Source: Chromatiales bacterium
GTDB taxonomy: Bacteria > Pseudomonadota > Gammaproteobacteria > Steroidobacterales > Woeseiaceae
DNA length: 49,684 nt
Assembly (NCBI GenBank): GCA_004282875.1
Contig: SHLT01000006.1
Coordinates: forward strand, 1 to 49,684
Direction of reading: 5' to 3'
The notes under the pieces were generated by a model. It was not told where the DNA came from. It did no database searches and worked only from the letters and a program-made list of their open reading frames with translations. Numbering within the stretch: position 1 is the first letter of the stretch; each line of letters opens with the position of its first letter. Shown here piece by piece: positions 33,493 to 42,400 of the stretch. The position numbers were made by a program, and so were the translations under genes.

Positions 33493-34734
33493 CTATTTGT
33501 GCTTCAGCACCCGGATCGTTCGCCGTGCCCGAGCGCGCCTGAGGTCTCCGAGGTTCTTCATACGCATCGTGTCGGACGCCTGCACCTCTTCTTCCATTTC
33601 CGCGCTCAGTGCCGGAACGTTTTCCACTTTGATCTTGTAGTGCCCGAGCGTGATGATGTCGTTCGAGCGCAGCACCGTCTTTTGCACCATGCGGGAATTC
33701 ACCGATGTGCCATTGGTGCTGTTCAGGTCGATCAGCATGACCGCGTTGCCATAGACCTTGAGCATCGCATGCACTTTGCTGATGTACGTGTCCTCGATCA
33801 CGATATCGGCGAGATCGCTGCGGCCAATGACATACTCGTGCTTGGTCAGGTCGTAGCTGGCCAGTGTCCTGCCATCGCGCGTCACGTGCAGGCTCGGTAC
33901 CTGTTGTGAAGGCGCCTGTCGTGCCAGGCCATCCGCTACCGCAATTGCACAGGAATTTAACGACCCCGGCCAACCGCCCGATACCTCGTGCAGGCGCGCA
34001 CAGACGTCAAGCGAGAAGGCGTCTTCACCGTCGTTGCGCCCGGCCGCAATCCAGCGCGTGCGCAGGTAGCTGACCGTCTCCTGTTCGGTGAGCGGATTCA
34101 GGGAATACAAGGCCGGGTGGCGACGCGCAAGGTGGCGCATCCCGTGGTCGTTGACGAGGCTGAGCAGGCGGTCCTGGCCCGCCAGCAGCAGTCGCAGGCC
34201 GAAGCGGTCGCGCGACTCGAGCGCGGCCAGCCAATTCAGAAGCCGCAGGACGCTCGAGGACGCCTTGTCGACATCGTCGATAATCAGTACCGGCGTCTCC
34301 CCGGCAAGGGCTTTTTCTGTCAGGAATGCGCTCAGACGCTGCAGCAGGCGCTGGTCATCGTCGAGTGGCGGCACATCGATCCCGAACTGCTCAAGCATGA
34401 TCTTCACGAGCGATCGGGGCGTCAGCTGTTCACCCTCCACCATGGCCACGGCGCTGTCGCGGGCCAATGCGGCGAACTGCTCCCTGAGCGTAGTGCTCTT
34501 GCCGGACCCGCTGGGACCGCGCAGCAGCGCGACGCCGTTGCCGCGCCCCAGGGCCGCCGTGAGAAAGCGCAACGCGTCCTGGTGTGACTGGTACGCGACA
34601 ATGAGCCCGGGATCGGCGAGGTCGCCGAAAGCCTTGCTGCTCAATGCTGAATCGTATGCCTGCATAGTTCTTATAATTGTAGTCGCCCGTTTATTATTGC
34701 GCTTCTGATTGTTTCTGCGGGGGCGAGATTCCAT
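33493..34734 (-). CDS. ExeA-type AAA ATPase fused to a C-terminal FHA domain (paralog 1)
   Basis: The 413-residue protein has an ExeA/GspA-like ATPase with Walker A GPSGSGKST (73-81) and Walker B VLIIDDVD (149-156). An FHA domain of about residues 281-371 follows with the phosphothreonine-binding marks: IGRSD, YISKVHAML and NSTNGTSVN. ATPase plus FHA implies an ATP-driven machine whose assembly is controlled by Ser/Thr phosphorylation; ExeA proteins usually help secretion or envelope assembly. The start at 34734 is chosen because GGGAG lies 7 bp upstream; ATG 34665 is an alternative. It lies divergent from a methyltransferase-like gene. A degenerate paralog is found at 37442-38686. Confidence 0.88.
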   Translation of the reverse strand: MESRPRRNNQKRNNKRATTIIRTMQAYDSALSSKAFGDLADPGLIVAYQSHQDALRFLTAALGRGNGVALLRGPSGSGKSTTLREQFAALARDSAVAMVEGEQLTPRSLVKIMLEQFGIDVPPLDDDQRLLQRLSAFLTEKALAGETPVLIIDDVDKASSSVLRLLNWLAALESRDRFGLRLLLAGQDRLLSLVNDHGMRHLARRHPALYSLNPLTEQETVSYLRTRWIAAGRNDGEDAFSLDVCARLHEVSGGWPGSLNSCAIAVADGLARQAPSQQVPSLHVTRDGRTLASYDLTKHEYVIGRSDLADIVIEDTYISKVHAMLKVYGNAVMLIDLNSTNGTSVNSRMVQKTVLRSNDIITLGHYKIKVENVPALSAEMEEEVQASDTMRMKNLGDLRRARARRTIRVLKHK

Positions 34735-34808
34735 AATACGCTCCCTCAGCCGGTAATAGCGCCGCAAACTGCCGGTTTCCCGTCCCAAATCGCACCCAGG
34801 AGTCACCC

Positions 34809-35549
34809 GTGAGACTGATTTTTACCGTTTTTGCCGTTTTGCTCGCCAATATTGCCTACGCCGGCGAGATCGATGCCAAGGTCGAGGCCGCGCTCACCGC
34901 CGAGGGCCGCCCGGAGGCCGATATAGCACGCGACCGCAACCGCATGCCGCTCCAGACGCTCAATTTTTTCGGTCTGCAGGACGACATGCGCGTTCTCGAA
35001 CTGCTTCCCGGTGGCGGTTGGTACACACGTGTCCTGGCCCCGGTTCTTGCGGATAACGGCGAACTCTACGTTGCGCTGGGTACTCGTCGGGTCCAGGAAA
35101 ATATTCTGCCGCTTCCCGGCTTTGACAAGGTCAAAGTCCTCGAAACCAGTGACAATGTCCGTCGTCCGGAAGGTGCACGACTCTACGTCATGGACGAGTT
35201 CGAGTTCGGTGTCGAGGATCTCGACATGGTGCTGACCTTCCGCAATGTGCACAACTTCGATCACGAGGGCCGCATGCTCATGCACCGGGCGTCTTTCGAC
35301 GCGCTCAAGAGCGGCGGTGTCTACGGCATCGTCGATCACACGCAGCGTCACATGGAGCGCGACAATCCAGAGAACCGGCGCCGCATCGACCCGGTGCTCG
35401 TGATCAAGGAAGCGCAGGCGGCGGGCTTTGAATTCGTGGACTACTCCGACCTGCATTTCCGCGCCGATGACGAACTCGAGTACGAAGTCGGCCGCCGCTC
35501 GGTGAGTGGCAACACGGATCGCTTTACGTTCCTGTTCCGAAAGCCCTGA
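34809..35549 (+). CDS. Exported class I SAM-dependent methyltransferase-like protein
   Basis: The 246-residue product starts with a signal peptide (LIFTVFAVLLANIAYAGE). A methyltransferase-like core follows, with VLELLPGGGWYTRVLAP as the SAM-binding GxGxG-like motif (GGG), DMVLTFRNVHNF as the acidic/substrate motif, and GGVYGIVDHT beyond. A GTG start (34809) is preceded by AGGAG 7 bp upstream. SAM-dependent enzymes are normally cytoplasmic, yet this class of signal-peptide methyltransferase-like proteins exists in gammaproteobacteria with unknown substrate. Whether the protein is truly exported or retained is inferred only from the hydrophobic leader. It diverges from the FHA-ATPase gene. Confidence 0.83.
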   Translation: MRLIFTVFAVLLANIAYAGEIDAKVEAALTAEGRPEADIARDRNRMPLQTLNFFGLQDDMRVLELLPGGGWYTRVLAPVLADNGELYVALGTRRVQENILPLPGFDKVKVLETSDNVRRPEGARLYVMDEFEFGVEDLDMVLTFRNVHNFDHEGRMLMHRASFDALKSGGVYGIVDHTQRHMERDNPENRRRIDPVLVIKEAQAAGFEFVDYSDLHFRADDELEYEVGRRSVSGNTDRFTFLFRKP

Positions 35550-35575
35550 GGCCGGAGCGCGGTATACTCAGACCT

Positions 35576-35842
35576 ATGGCGGGTGGATTTGCAAAAGACG
35601 GCGCCGTACAGGACCAGATCGACGCGACGGTTGAGGACGCGGTCAAGCACGCGCGTTCACAGCTGCCGCGCGGCAACAGCCTGACGCATTGCGAAGAATG
35701 TGACGCGGCGATACCCGAGGCGCGGCGAGAGGCCGTGCCCGGTGTCCGCCTGTGTGTAAAGTGCCAGTCCGGGCACGACGACGAAGCCAAACTCAGCGGT
35801 TCGATCAACCGCCGTGGCTCGAAGGACAGCCAGCTGCGCTAG
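35576..35842 (+). CDS. Short DksA/TraR-type C4 zinc-finger protein
   Basis: The 88-residue protein has HCEECDAAIP followed 18 residues later by RLCVKCQSGHD, the C4 zinc finger of DksA/TraR-family proteins, behind a helical N-terminus (QDQIDATVEDAVKHARSQ). Short members of this kind (TraR or YbiI size) bind RNA polymerase through its secondary channel and alter initiation without ppGpp. It lacks the long coiled coil of DksA, so it probably acts alone or as a modulator. It follows the methyltransferase-like gene by 26 bp and its last 4 bp overlap the convergent yceH gene. Confidence 0.85.
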   Translation: MAGGFAKDGAVQDQIDATVEDAVKHARSQLPRGNSLTHCEECDAAIPEARREAVPGVRLCVKCQSGHDDEAKLSGSINRRGSKDSQLR

Positions 35843-36486
35843 TTCAGCCGCTCCTTGAGCCGCGCGACCTCGGCCTCCAGTTGCTCTACCCGCTCCACGA
35901 GATCGGCGACGCTGGTGCGCGACGATCCCATGCTTGCGGCTGTTCCGGCTTCTGCCACATAGCTCTCGACATCGACCGGCCCCGAAAACAGGTGCATGTA
36001 CTCGGCGTCCTTGCGACCGGCTGTCCGCGGCAGTTTGACCAGCATCGGCTCGCCGTCGCGTTCGATGAGACCATTCGCCGCGATCACAACCTCTTCGTTG
36101 TCAGCGAAGGTGTGCAAGCGGCCGCTGCGTGCGCGCAGTTCGCCCGGTGTTTGCGGTCCACGCAACAGGAGCAGGCACACGATAGCCAGCTGTCCCGCAT
36201 CGAACTGCTGTTCGCTGTAACGCGTATTGCAGAAGCGTTGCGTGTATTTCTCGGTGCGGCTCTTGAAGTTCTCTTCAGTCCTCACGAGATGCGCGCCTTC
36301 CAGCGTGCGTATGGCGCGCTGGACCTCGCCGGGCTGCAGGGACATGACGGGGTTGCGTGAAGACTTCTGGTTACAGGCGTTGACCAACGCATTGAGCGTC
36401 AATGGGTATTGGTCAGGCGTGGTGATCGACTTTTCGATCAGGCAACCGACGACTCGGGCCTCGATCGCATCAAGTTGTGGCAGCAC
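35839..36486 (-). CDS. yceH: YceH (DUF480) family protein
   Basis: The 215-residue length equals E. coli YceH. The sequence shows the family start LDAIEARVVGCLIEKSITTPDQYPLTLNAL, QKSSRNPVMSL, and two winged-helix-like halves, followed by a leucine-zipper-like tail (VADLVERVEQLEAEVARLKERL). Its function is unknown; the tandem winged-helix fold suggests DNA or protein binding. The start is GTG at 36486, preceded by AGGAA. It lies 11 bp after the DUF4382 lipoprotein gene, so transcription from the FHA-ATPase gene upstream is likely. The 3-prime end overlaps the DksA-like gene by 4 bp. Confidence 0.92.
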   Translation of the reverse strand: MLPQLDAIEARVVGCLIEKSITTPDQYPLTLNALVNACNQKSSRNPVMSLQPGEVQRAIRTLEGAHLVRTEENFKSRTEKYTQRFCNTRYSEQQFDAGQLAIVCLLLLRGPQTPGELRARSGRLHTFADNEEVVIAANGLIERDGEPMLVKLPRTAGRKDAEYMHLFSGPVDVESYVAEAGTAASMGSSRTSVADLVERVEQLEAEVARLKERLN

Positions 36487-36497
36487 TGCGGTTCCTG

Positions 36498-37454
36498 TCA
36501 GGTCGCGGGTGCCTCAAAGTCTACCGTAGCGAGCTCACCTGTGACTATCGTTGCGGGCTTGCCGTCTTCGGGCTCGAAACTGTCACCATCGCAGGTGAAC
36601 GCCGCTTCATACTCGCCCGCCAGCAGGAAACCGACCGTGTAATGCCACTGCACGGTGCCATCATCCTGGTCCTGAGCCTCAACCAGCGCGGTCGCCACCG
36701 GGTCGTCCGGGTCCACGATTTCATCATCAATGCCATTCGGCATGACGCCATCATTGAATACGTAGACAGACGGCTGGCAAGCCTCCGCCTCGGCGAGAGC
36801 ATTCGCAACCTGCCCGGTCAGCGTGCCAACCTCGTTGTTGTCGACCAGCTTGATCGTCGGGCGCAACTTCACGTCAGGCGCTTGACCGGGCGGCGCCGTG
36901 ATGGACTTGCCGAGATCGAACTCGGCCGTCAGGCTGACCTGGTCATTGACCGGCACGGTGTAGCCGTTGACCAGTTTCAGGCCCGTGTTCTCACCGCTCG
37001 GGACGTACAGGTTATAAACGGAATCGTCATTCATGACGATGTAAGACGCATCGCCATCGCACACATCAGGGTTACCCGTGTCGCCAACGCCACCGTTGCT
37101 GCCGCGTACGGCATCGACGCCAAGACGCATCCATGCGTATTGCCCGGCGGGCAGCCGCTCGCTGGTCAGAATCGGCATCGCGTTCGCGCCCTGGAACTTC
37201 AGGAGGTCGATCTTTTCGGCTGCCGCCAGCGTGATCAGCGTCGACGGACCTTCGACCGGCTTCAACTCAATATCGGTAAAGGATACGCAAACCTTTTTCG
37301 CGTCATGAATCGGCGCATCGCTGATACCCAGAGTCAGGAAGCCGAAGCTCTGCTCAGCGGCGTCGCCACTTCCACTTCCGCCACCGCAGCCGGCCAGTGC
37401 GACCAGTGTCATGGTAAGTAAGGTAAACGTGATTCTCTTATTCATGATTTCCAT
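36498..37454 (-). CDS. DUF4382 lipoprotein
   Basis: The 318-residue protein has a lipoprotein signal (MTLVALAGCGGG, lipid Cys23) followed by FLTLGISDAPIHDAKKVCVSFTDIEL, the beginning of a DUF4382 domain. Other marks are INLLKFQG-like IDLLKFQGANA and LPAGQYAWMRLGVDA. DUF4382 domains are beta-rich, exported and of unknown function. The start at 37454 has GGAAG 7 bp upstream; an ATG three codons later overlaps the upstream gene's TGA in an ATGA arrangement. It follows the second FHA-ATPase and precedes yceH in a tight minus-strand cluster, so it may be a partner of the ATPase. Confidence 0.88.
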   Translation of the reverse strand: MEIMNKRITFTLLTMTLVALAGCGGGSGSGDAAEQSFGFLTLGISDAPIHDAKKVCVSFTDIELKPVEGPSTLITLAAAEKIDLLKFQGANAMPILTSERLPAGQYAWMRLGVDAVRGSNGGVGDTGNPDVCDGDASYIVMNDDSVYNLYVPSGENTGLKLVNGYTVPVNDQVSLTAEFDLGKSITAPPGQAPDVKLRPTIKLVDNNEVGTLTGQVANALAEAEACQPSVYVFNDGVMPNGIDDEIVDPDDPVATALVEAQDQDDGTVQWHYTVGFLLAGEYEAAFTCDGDSFEPEDGKPATIVTGELATVDFEAPAT

Positions 37455-38686
37455 TTCTGTTCTTCCGCGGGCCGGCGAAGATGCTCATCCTTGCGCGCGC
37501 GCCGCGCATCCTCGATCGTCATCATCTTCGTCGTGTCGGCCTCTTCGAGACCAAAATCCGACGTCATGGTGAAGCTCGCCGGCAACACGACCTTGATGCG
37601 AAAATCGCCGAGCGCAATGATGTCGTTGTTGCGCAGTATCTGGCTCGAGACCTTCTTCGAGTTGACGTAGGAACCGTTGCGGCTCTTCAGGTCAACGAGG
37701 AACAGCGAACCCTCTGACTGCACCAGCATGGCGTGTTGCTTGCTGATGTACTGGTTCTCGATAACGATGTCACTGAGGTCCGACCGACCAATGATGGTCC
37801 GCATCGCGGCAACGCTTGCTTCCTGTACCACCTCGCCATTGTGCGAAATGATCAGCTGCGGCGGCTCCGGCTCCACGAAATCGTCCAGCACCGGCACGTG
37901 CTCCTCTTCGCGGACCTTCTCGAACGTGCTGAAGAGTTCGTTCGACTCCAGTTCGCTGAAGGTCTCTGTCCCCACAGGGAATTCATTTCTCTTTTTCAAG
38001 ACAGCGTCAGCAATACAATCCAGGTTGCCCGGCCAGCCGCCCGTCGCCATGTGCAGGGACTCCGTAATGTCACGCGAGATCGCACTGTCGGGATTCCGAA
38101 CGCCGTTCGCTTTGAGTCTTGCGAATAAATAGATGAGCGACTCGCGCGCGGTCAGCGGCTGCATTTCGAACGCACCCGTCAGGCGAATGGATATCGGCAG
38201 CATCCTCGGCGAATCGATAACGCGCCGGAAATAGCGATCGCCTACAAGAATAATGCGTATCGCAAAGCGCTTCTGGACCGTCAGCTGTGCCAGCTTGCAC
38301 AGCACGCCCAGCGCGCTGGGCAGCATATGATTGAAATGCTCGAGAACCAGCACCGGCGCATCGCGCGACTGTGCCTGCTGCACAGCGAACACATTGATCA
38401 TGTTCAGCAACTCGTCTACTGAACTCAGTTCGAGCTCATAGCCAAATTGCGTAAGCATGGCATTCAGAAACGCCGTCGGTTTGAGATGTGTACCGTCAAC
38501 GACAGCAACGGCCGCGCGCTCGCGCATCTTCTGCGCGATCTGTTCGATCAGCTCTGACTTACCGGCGACGTCCGGCCCGTGAAGCAGGCCGAGCCCTTTT
38601 GAATCCGCAAGCACGCCCTCAAGGAAGCTGAAAGCCTCCTGTTGCGAAGGATACTGTATGAATGCCGAATGGCGTTCGTGTTCCAC
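37442..38686 (-). CDS. ExeA-type ATPase-like protein with FHA domain, degenerate Walker B (paralog 2)
   Basis: The 414-residue protein has the same layout as the one at 33493-34734. It has an intact P-loop GPDVAGKS (37-44), but the Walker B strand reads VLVLEHF (112-118), with Glu replacing the first Asp and no DD pair. The C-terminal FHA domain is well conserved: IGRSDLSDIVIENQYISK and DLKSRNGSYVN. ATP may be bound but hydrolysis is probably weak, suggesting a regulatory or pseudo-ATPase subunit for paralog 1. It lies at the head of a three-gene minus-strand cluster with the DUF4382 lipoprotein and yceH. No clear ribosome site precedes ATG 38686. Confidence 0.87.
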   Translation of the reverse strand: MEHERHSAFIQYPSQQEAFSFLEGVLADSKGLGLLHGPDVAGKSELIEQIAQKMRERAAVAVVDGTHLKPTAFLNAMLTQFGYELELSSVDELLNMINVFAVQQAQSRDAPVLVLEHFNHMLPSALGVLCKLAQLTVQKRFAIRIILVGDRYFRRVIDSPRMLPISIRLTGAFEMQPLTARESLIYLFARLKANGVRNPDSAISRDITESLHMATGGWPGNLDCIADAVLKKRNEFPVGTETFSELESNELFSTFEKVREEEHVPVLDDFVEPEPPQLIISHNGEVVQEASVAAMRTIIGRSDLSDIVIENQYISKQHAMLVQSEGSLFLVDLKSRNGSYVNSKKVSSQILRNNDIIALGDFRIKVVLPASFTMTSDFGLEEADTTKMMTIEDARRARKDEHLRRPAEEQKWKS

Positions 38687-38802
38687 GTGCTGCCCAAGGT
38701 CTGTAGATCGTTCTTATTTGACGGCCTGAGTCGGCTGCCTGCCCGACTACTGTCGCGCAAAACTTCGGCGTCGTAAAGATGTCTCCAAATGGCAACAGGT
38801 TG

Positions 38803-39411
38803 TCAGCGTTTACTGCGATAGACACCGAAATATACGAACGGTTTGTGGGCTTTCTCGCCCACTTCTACCGGGTCGGGGACCTTATGTTTAATCGGCTTGA
38901 TGCTGCGCAAATACAGGACGATCGCATCGACATCGTCGTCGGTCATTTTTGCGTAGCCCTGCCAGGGCATTGTCACCAGGCGCCGACTGCCGTGCTGGCC
39001 TACGCCGGCACGCACCGCGTCCGCGATCTGTGCGTCGCTCCACCTGCCGATTCCGGTTTCCTCGTCGGGCGTGATATTTGGCGGGTAGACAACGCCGGGG
39101 TGTTCCGATTGCAGCGGGCTGGTCCACGCGATGCCGGTGTCGGAACCCGCCAGCGGTCGACTCATGTCGGGAACACCATCGAACGCCCCGTTCGTATGGC
39201 AGGATCCACAGGCCAGCAGTTCGACGAGGTACGCGCCACGGTCGATCATGTCGCGATCAATGGGTGAATAGCGACCGGCTTCGGGGCCCGGAGCGTCGAT
39301 TGCCGTCGCACTTTCCAGTTCCTCGTAGTCGTCGAGCGGATCGTAGGCGGCGCCTGACGCGCAGCCGGCAACAACAAAGGCAGAGACCCAGAAAAGTACA
39401 AAATTATGCAT
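38803..39411 (-). CDS. Cytochrome c lipoprotein (monohaem)
   Basis: The 202-residue protein has a lipoprotein signal (FVVAGCASG, lipid Cys17) and a single cytochrome c domain. CGSCH is at residues 68-72 (LVELLACGSCHTNG) and an axial methionine is likely in VTMPWQGYAKM, before DDDVDAIVLYLRSI. This is the layout of periplasmic class I monohaem cytochromes linked to dehydrogenases or terminal oxidases. A GGAG site precedes ATG 39411. It is divergent from the M48 protease gene 59 bp away; the dihaem oxidoreductase is 4.5 kb away on the same strand. Confidence 0.92.
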   Translation of the reverse strand: MHNFVLFWVSAFVVAGCASGAAYDPLDDYEELESATAIDAPGPEAGRYSPIDRDMIDRGAYLVELLACGSCHTNGAFDGVPDMSRPLAGSDTGIAWTSPLQSEHPGVVYPPNITPDEETGIGRWSDAQIADAVRAGVGQHGSRRLVTMPWQGYAKMTDDDVDAIVLYLRSIKPIKHKVPDPVEVGEKAHKPFVYFGVYRSKR

Positions 39412-39470
39412 TGCATCACTCCGACCCGCGCAGCCCCTAGAGTATCCTCAGCCGTCACCAGGAGTAAACT

Positions 39471-42400
39471 ATGGACAATTTGTACCCGCCAGGCCCCGCC
39501 CCGGTCGCCCAGGACCTGACTGCCCCGGGCCCGGCCTACAAGCGGCAGGCCAAAGTCGCGCTGCTAAGCCTCCTCTTGTTTATAGCGCTGTATCTCTCGC
39601 TGACGGGTTGGTTCGCCTGGACCGCGTACGACTATTTCGTCAATGCGGCAGCCGTTGAGCAAGGCGCCTGGGTCGGCTACGGGTTCGCCGCCGCGGCAGC
39701 TTTTCTCACCATTTTCCTCACGAAGGCCCTGTTCTTCGTCAATCGTGGCGGTGAAGTCAACGATATCGAGGTGACGGCGGAGGAGGAACCGCAACTCTTC
39801 GAGTTCCTGCATCGGCTCGCCGACGAGGCCGGTGCCCCCCGGCCGCACCGGGTATTCCTGTCCGGCCGCGTCAACGCGGCGGTATTCTACGACCTGACGC
39901 TCCTGAACCTGATCTTTCCGTCAAAGAAAAACCTCGAGATCGGCCTGGCCCTCGTCAACGGCCTCAACCTGGGTGAGTTCAAAGCCGTCCTCGCGCACGA
40001 GTTCGGGCATTTCCGGCAGGGCTCGATGGCCGTCGGACGCTGGGTGTATGTTGCGCAACAGATCGCGACGCACATTATCTACCAGCGCGATATCCTCGAT
40101 CGTTTCCTCGTTGGCCTGTCCAGCATCGACATACGCATCGCCTGGATCGGCTGGTTGTTGCGCCTCATCGTCTGGGCGCTGCGCGCTTTACTCGATAGCG
40201 CGTTCAGCCTCGTCGTACTCGCACAGCGATCCCTCTCTCGAGAAATGGAATTCCATGCCGATATGGTGTCGGTCTCCCTGACAGGAAGCGACGCGCTCGT
40301 ACACGCACTGCATCGACTGGGCGCTGCGGACGACGCCTGGGATCGGGCCCTGGGCTTCGCCGGCCAGGAACTCGCCGCCGGTCGCGCCGTCTCGGACATC
40401 TTCGTTATCCAGAAGATCGTCACCCAACGCATGAAGGACATTCTTGACGACGAAAACTACGACTGCCCGCCGCCCCTGCCGGAAGGCGACCGCGAAAGTC
40501 ACCGGGTATTCGACGCGGAAGACGCGCAACCACCGAAAATGTGGTCGACGCATCCACCCAATCACGACCGCGAGAACAACGCCAAGAAGCAGTACATCCA
40601 GGCGGACATCGATGAGCGCCCTGCCTGGGACGTATTCAAGAATCCGCAGCAGCTGCGCGAACGCATGACCGAACACCTGCTGAGCCAGGGACCCGATGCA
40701 CCGCAGCTGCAGAAGTCGCCCGTGACCGAGTCCGTGTCGCTCGTGACGCAGCAGTACACCAAGAAGATTTTCGACCGGCGCTACCGCGGCAGTTACATGG
40801 GTCGCTCGGTCGTGCGCGAGTTCGCGAGCGCCGACGAAGCCATCGCTCCCGTCGATCCTGCCCTGTCGGTAGAACAGCAGTTCGCCACGCTATATCCCGC
40901 GGACCTCTCGGAGCAGTTCGAGCACTGGCGCAACCTCGAACAGGAAAAGGAAACGCTGCGTGCACTGCGCGACGGCCTGCTGGAGCCACCCGACGGAATC
41001 ATCCGGCATCGTGGCGTCATCCTGAAACGCAAGGAGCTGCCCGAGGCGATCGAGGAAACACGCGCGGAATGCGACGAGGCTCGTCGGCAGCTATGCGAGC
41101 ACGATCGCAAAGTCCGTGGCGTGCACAACGCGGCCGCGGCGCGTCTGGGCAGTGACTGGCAGGCGTATCACACGGGCCTGGTACGGCTGCTGCACTATGC
41201 GGACCACTCATCCGCCAACCTCGCGGACGTCCAGGGCCGCCTTGCCAATCTCTGGGCCGTCGTCACGGCCGATGGCAAGATAAGCAGCGGCGAGGTCAAG
41301 CAATTACTGGCCGTCGCAGAGGACCTCTATGCGGTGCTGGCAAGTATCAACACCGCCACGCCCGACCTGCGGTTGTCCAGCGATATTGCCAGGGACCTCG
41401 GCGTGGACAGCTGGGGCGCGCTGCTCAAGGAAGACTTCAACCTGCCCGCACCGAGCAAAGACAACCTCGGCGACTGGCTTGGCGCGGCCGAAGGCTGGAT
41501 GGGCTACTACCAGAATGCGCTGGGTGCGCTCCAGGCCGAGACGCTCGAAGCGCTGCTGGCCGCGGAGGCCAGCATCGAAACTGCAGCAACGGGCGGAACG
41601 AATCCGGGGCCGGCACCCTCCGCGGCCGGCGTTCCCGCGCAATATCCAGTCCTGCTGCCCAACACCGAGCGTAAGTTGCAGCGACGCCTCGGTCTCTGGG
41701 ACCGTTTCCAGACGGCGACCGGATTCTTCCCTGCCCTCGCGCGGTTTGGCGTAGCGACGACCATCGTCGGCGGCCTGCTGGGTGCCGGCATGTACACATC
41801 GAGCGGCGCAGACATCACCGTCTATAACGGTCTCGCCACGGCGGTCACGGTCACTGCACTCGATGAATCGGTTGCGGTCGCGCCGCTGAGCTCGGCCGAG
41901 TTGTCTGTCAACACCTCGCCAGACCTCGTCATCGAAACACACACTCGCGACGGCATGCTTGTCGAAACGCTCGAGGTCGATGCGTCAAATTCGTTCAGCG
42001 CCTACGTCTACAACGTCGCCAGCGCGATGCCGCTCGTGCGTTGGAAAGCCGTGTATGGCTCAACCGGGGAGTCGCCGCCGGAATATCTCGGCGCCAGGTC
42101 CTGGCTCACCGCCAATGTCGATCACGTGTTCGAGGAACCGCCCGAGTCGATCAATACCTCCGGCAGTGGCGGTTCACGGTCGGTACTGAGTGCATTTCCC
42201 GACGTTGACCCACGCTACCTCGAGGACTATTTCCCGGGTGGCGATGTGAACGACGAAACGATTCTCAGCCACGCGCAGTGGGATCATCCCAATGCGCCCT
42301 ACACGACCCTCTGGATGTCGCTGGCGACCAATACCGAGCACTTCGACGAGGTGCTTGCGCGGCGCCTGCAGCGCAATCCTGACGAAGTACTCGCCTTGCG

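Noticed and set aside
35562-35575. Promoter -10 element TATACT just before the DksA-like gene
   Set aside because: TATACT ends a few bases before the ATG and no -35 hexamer lies at a proper distance, so it was not called.
36477-37421. A 314-codon open frame on the plus strand
   Set aside because: It lies antisense to the DUF4382 lipoprotein, is rich in arginine, histidine and glutamine, has no ribosome site or motif, and its codon pattern mirrors the real gene on the other strand.
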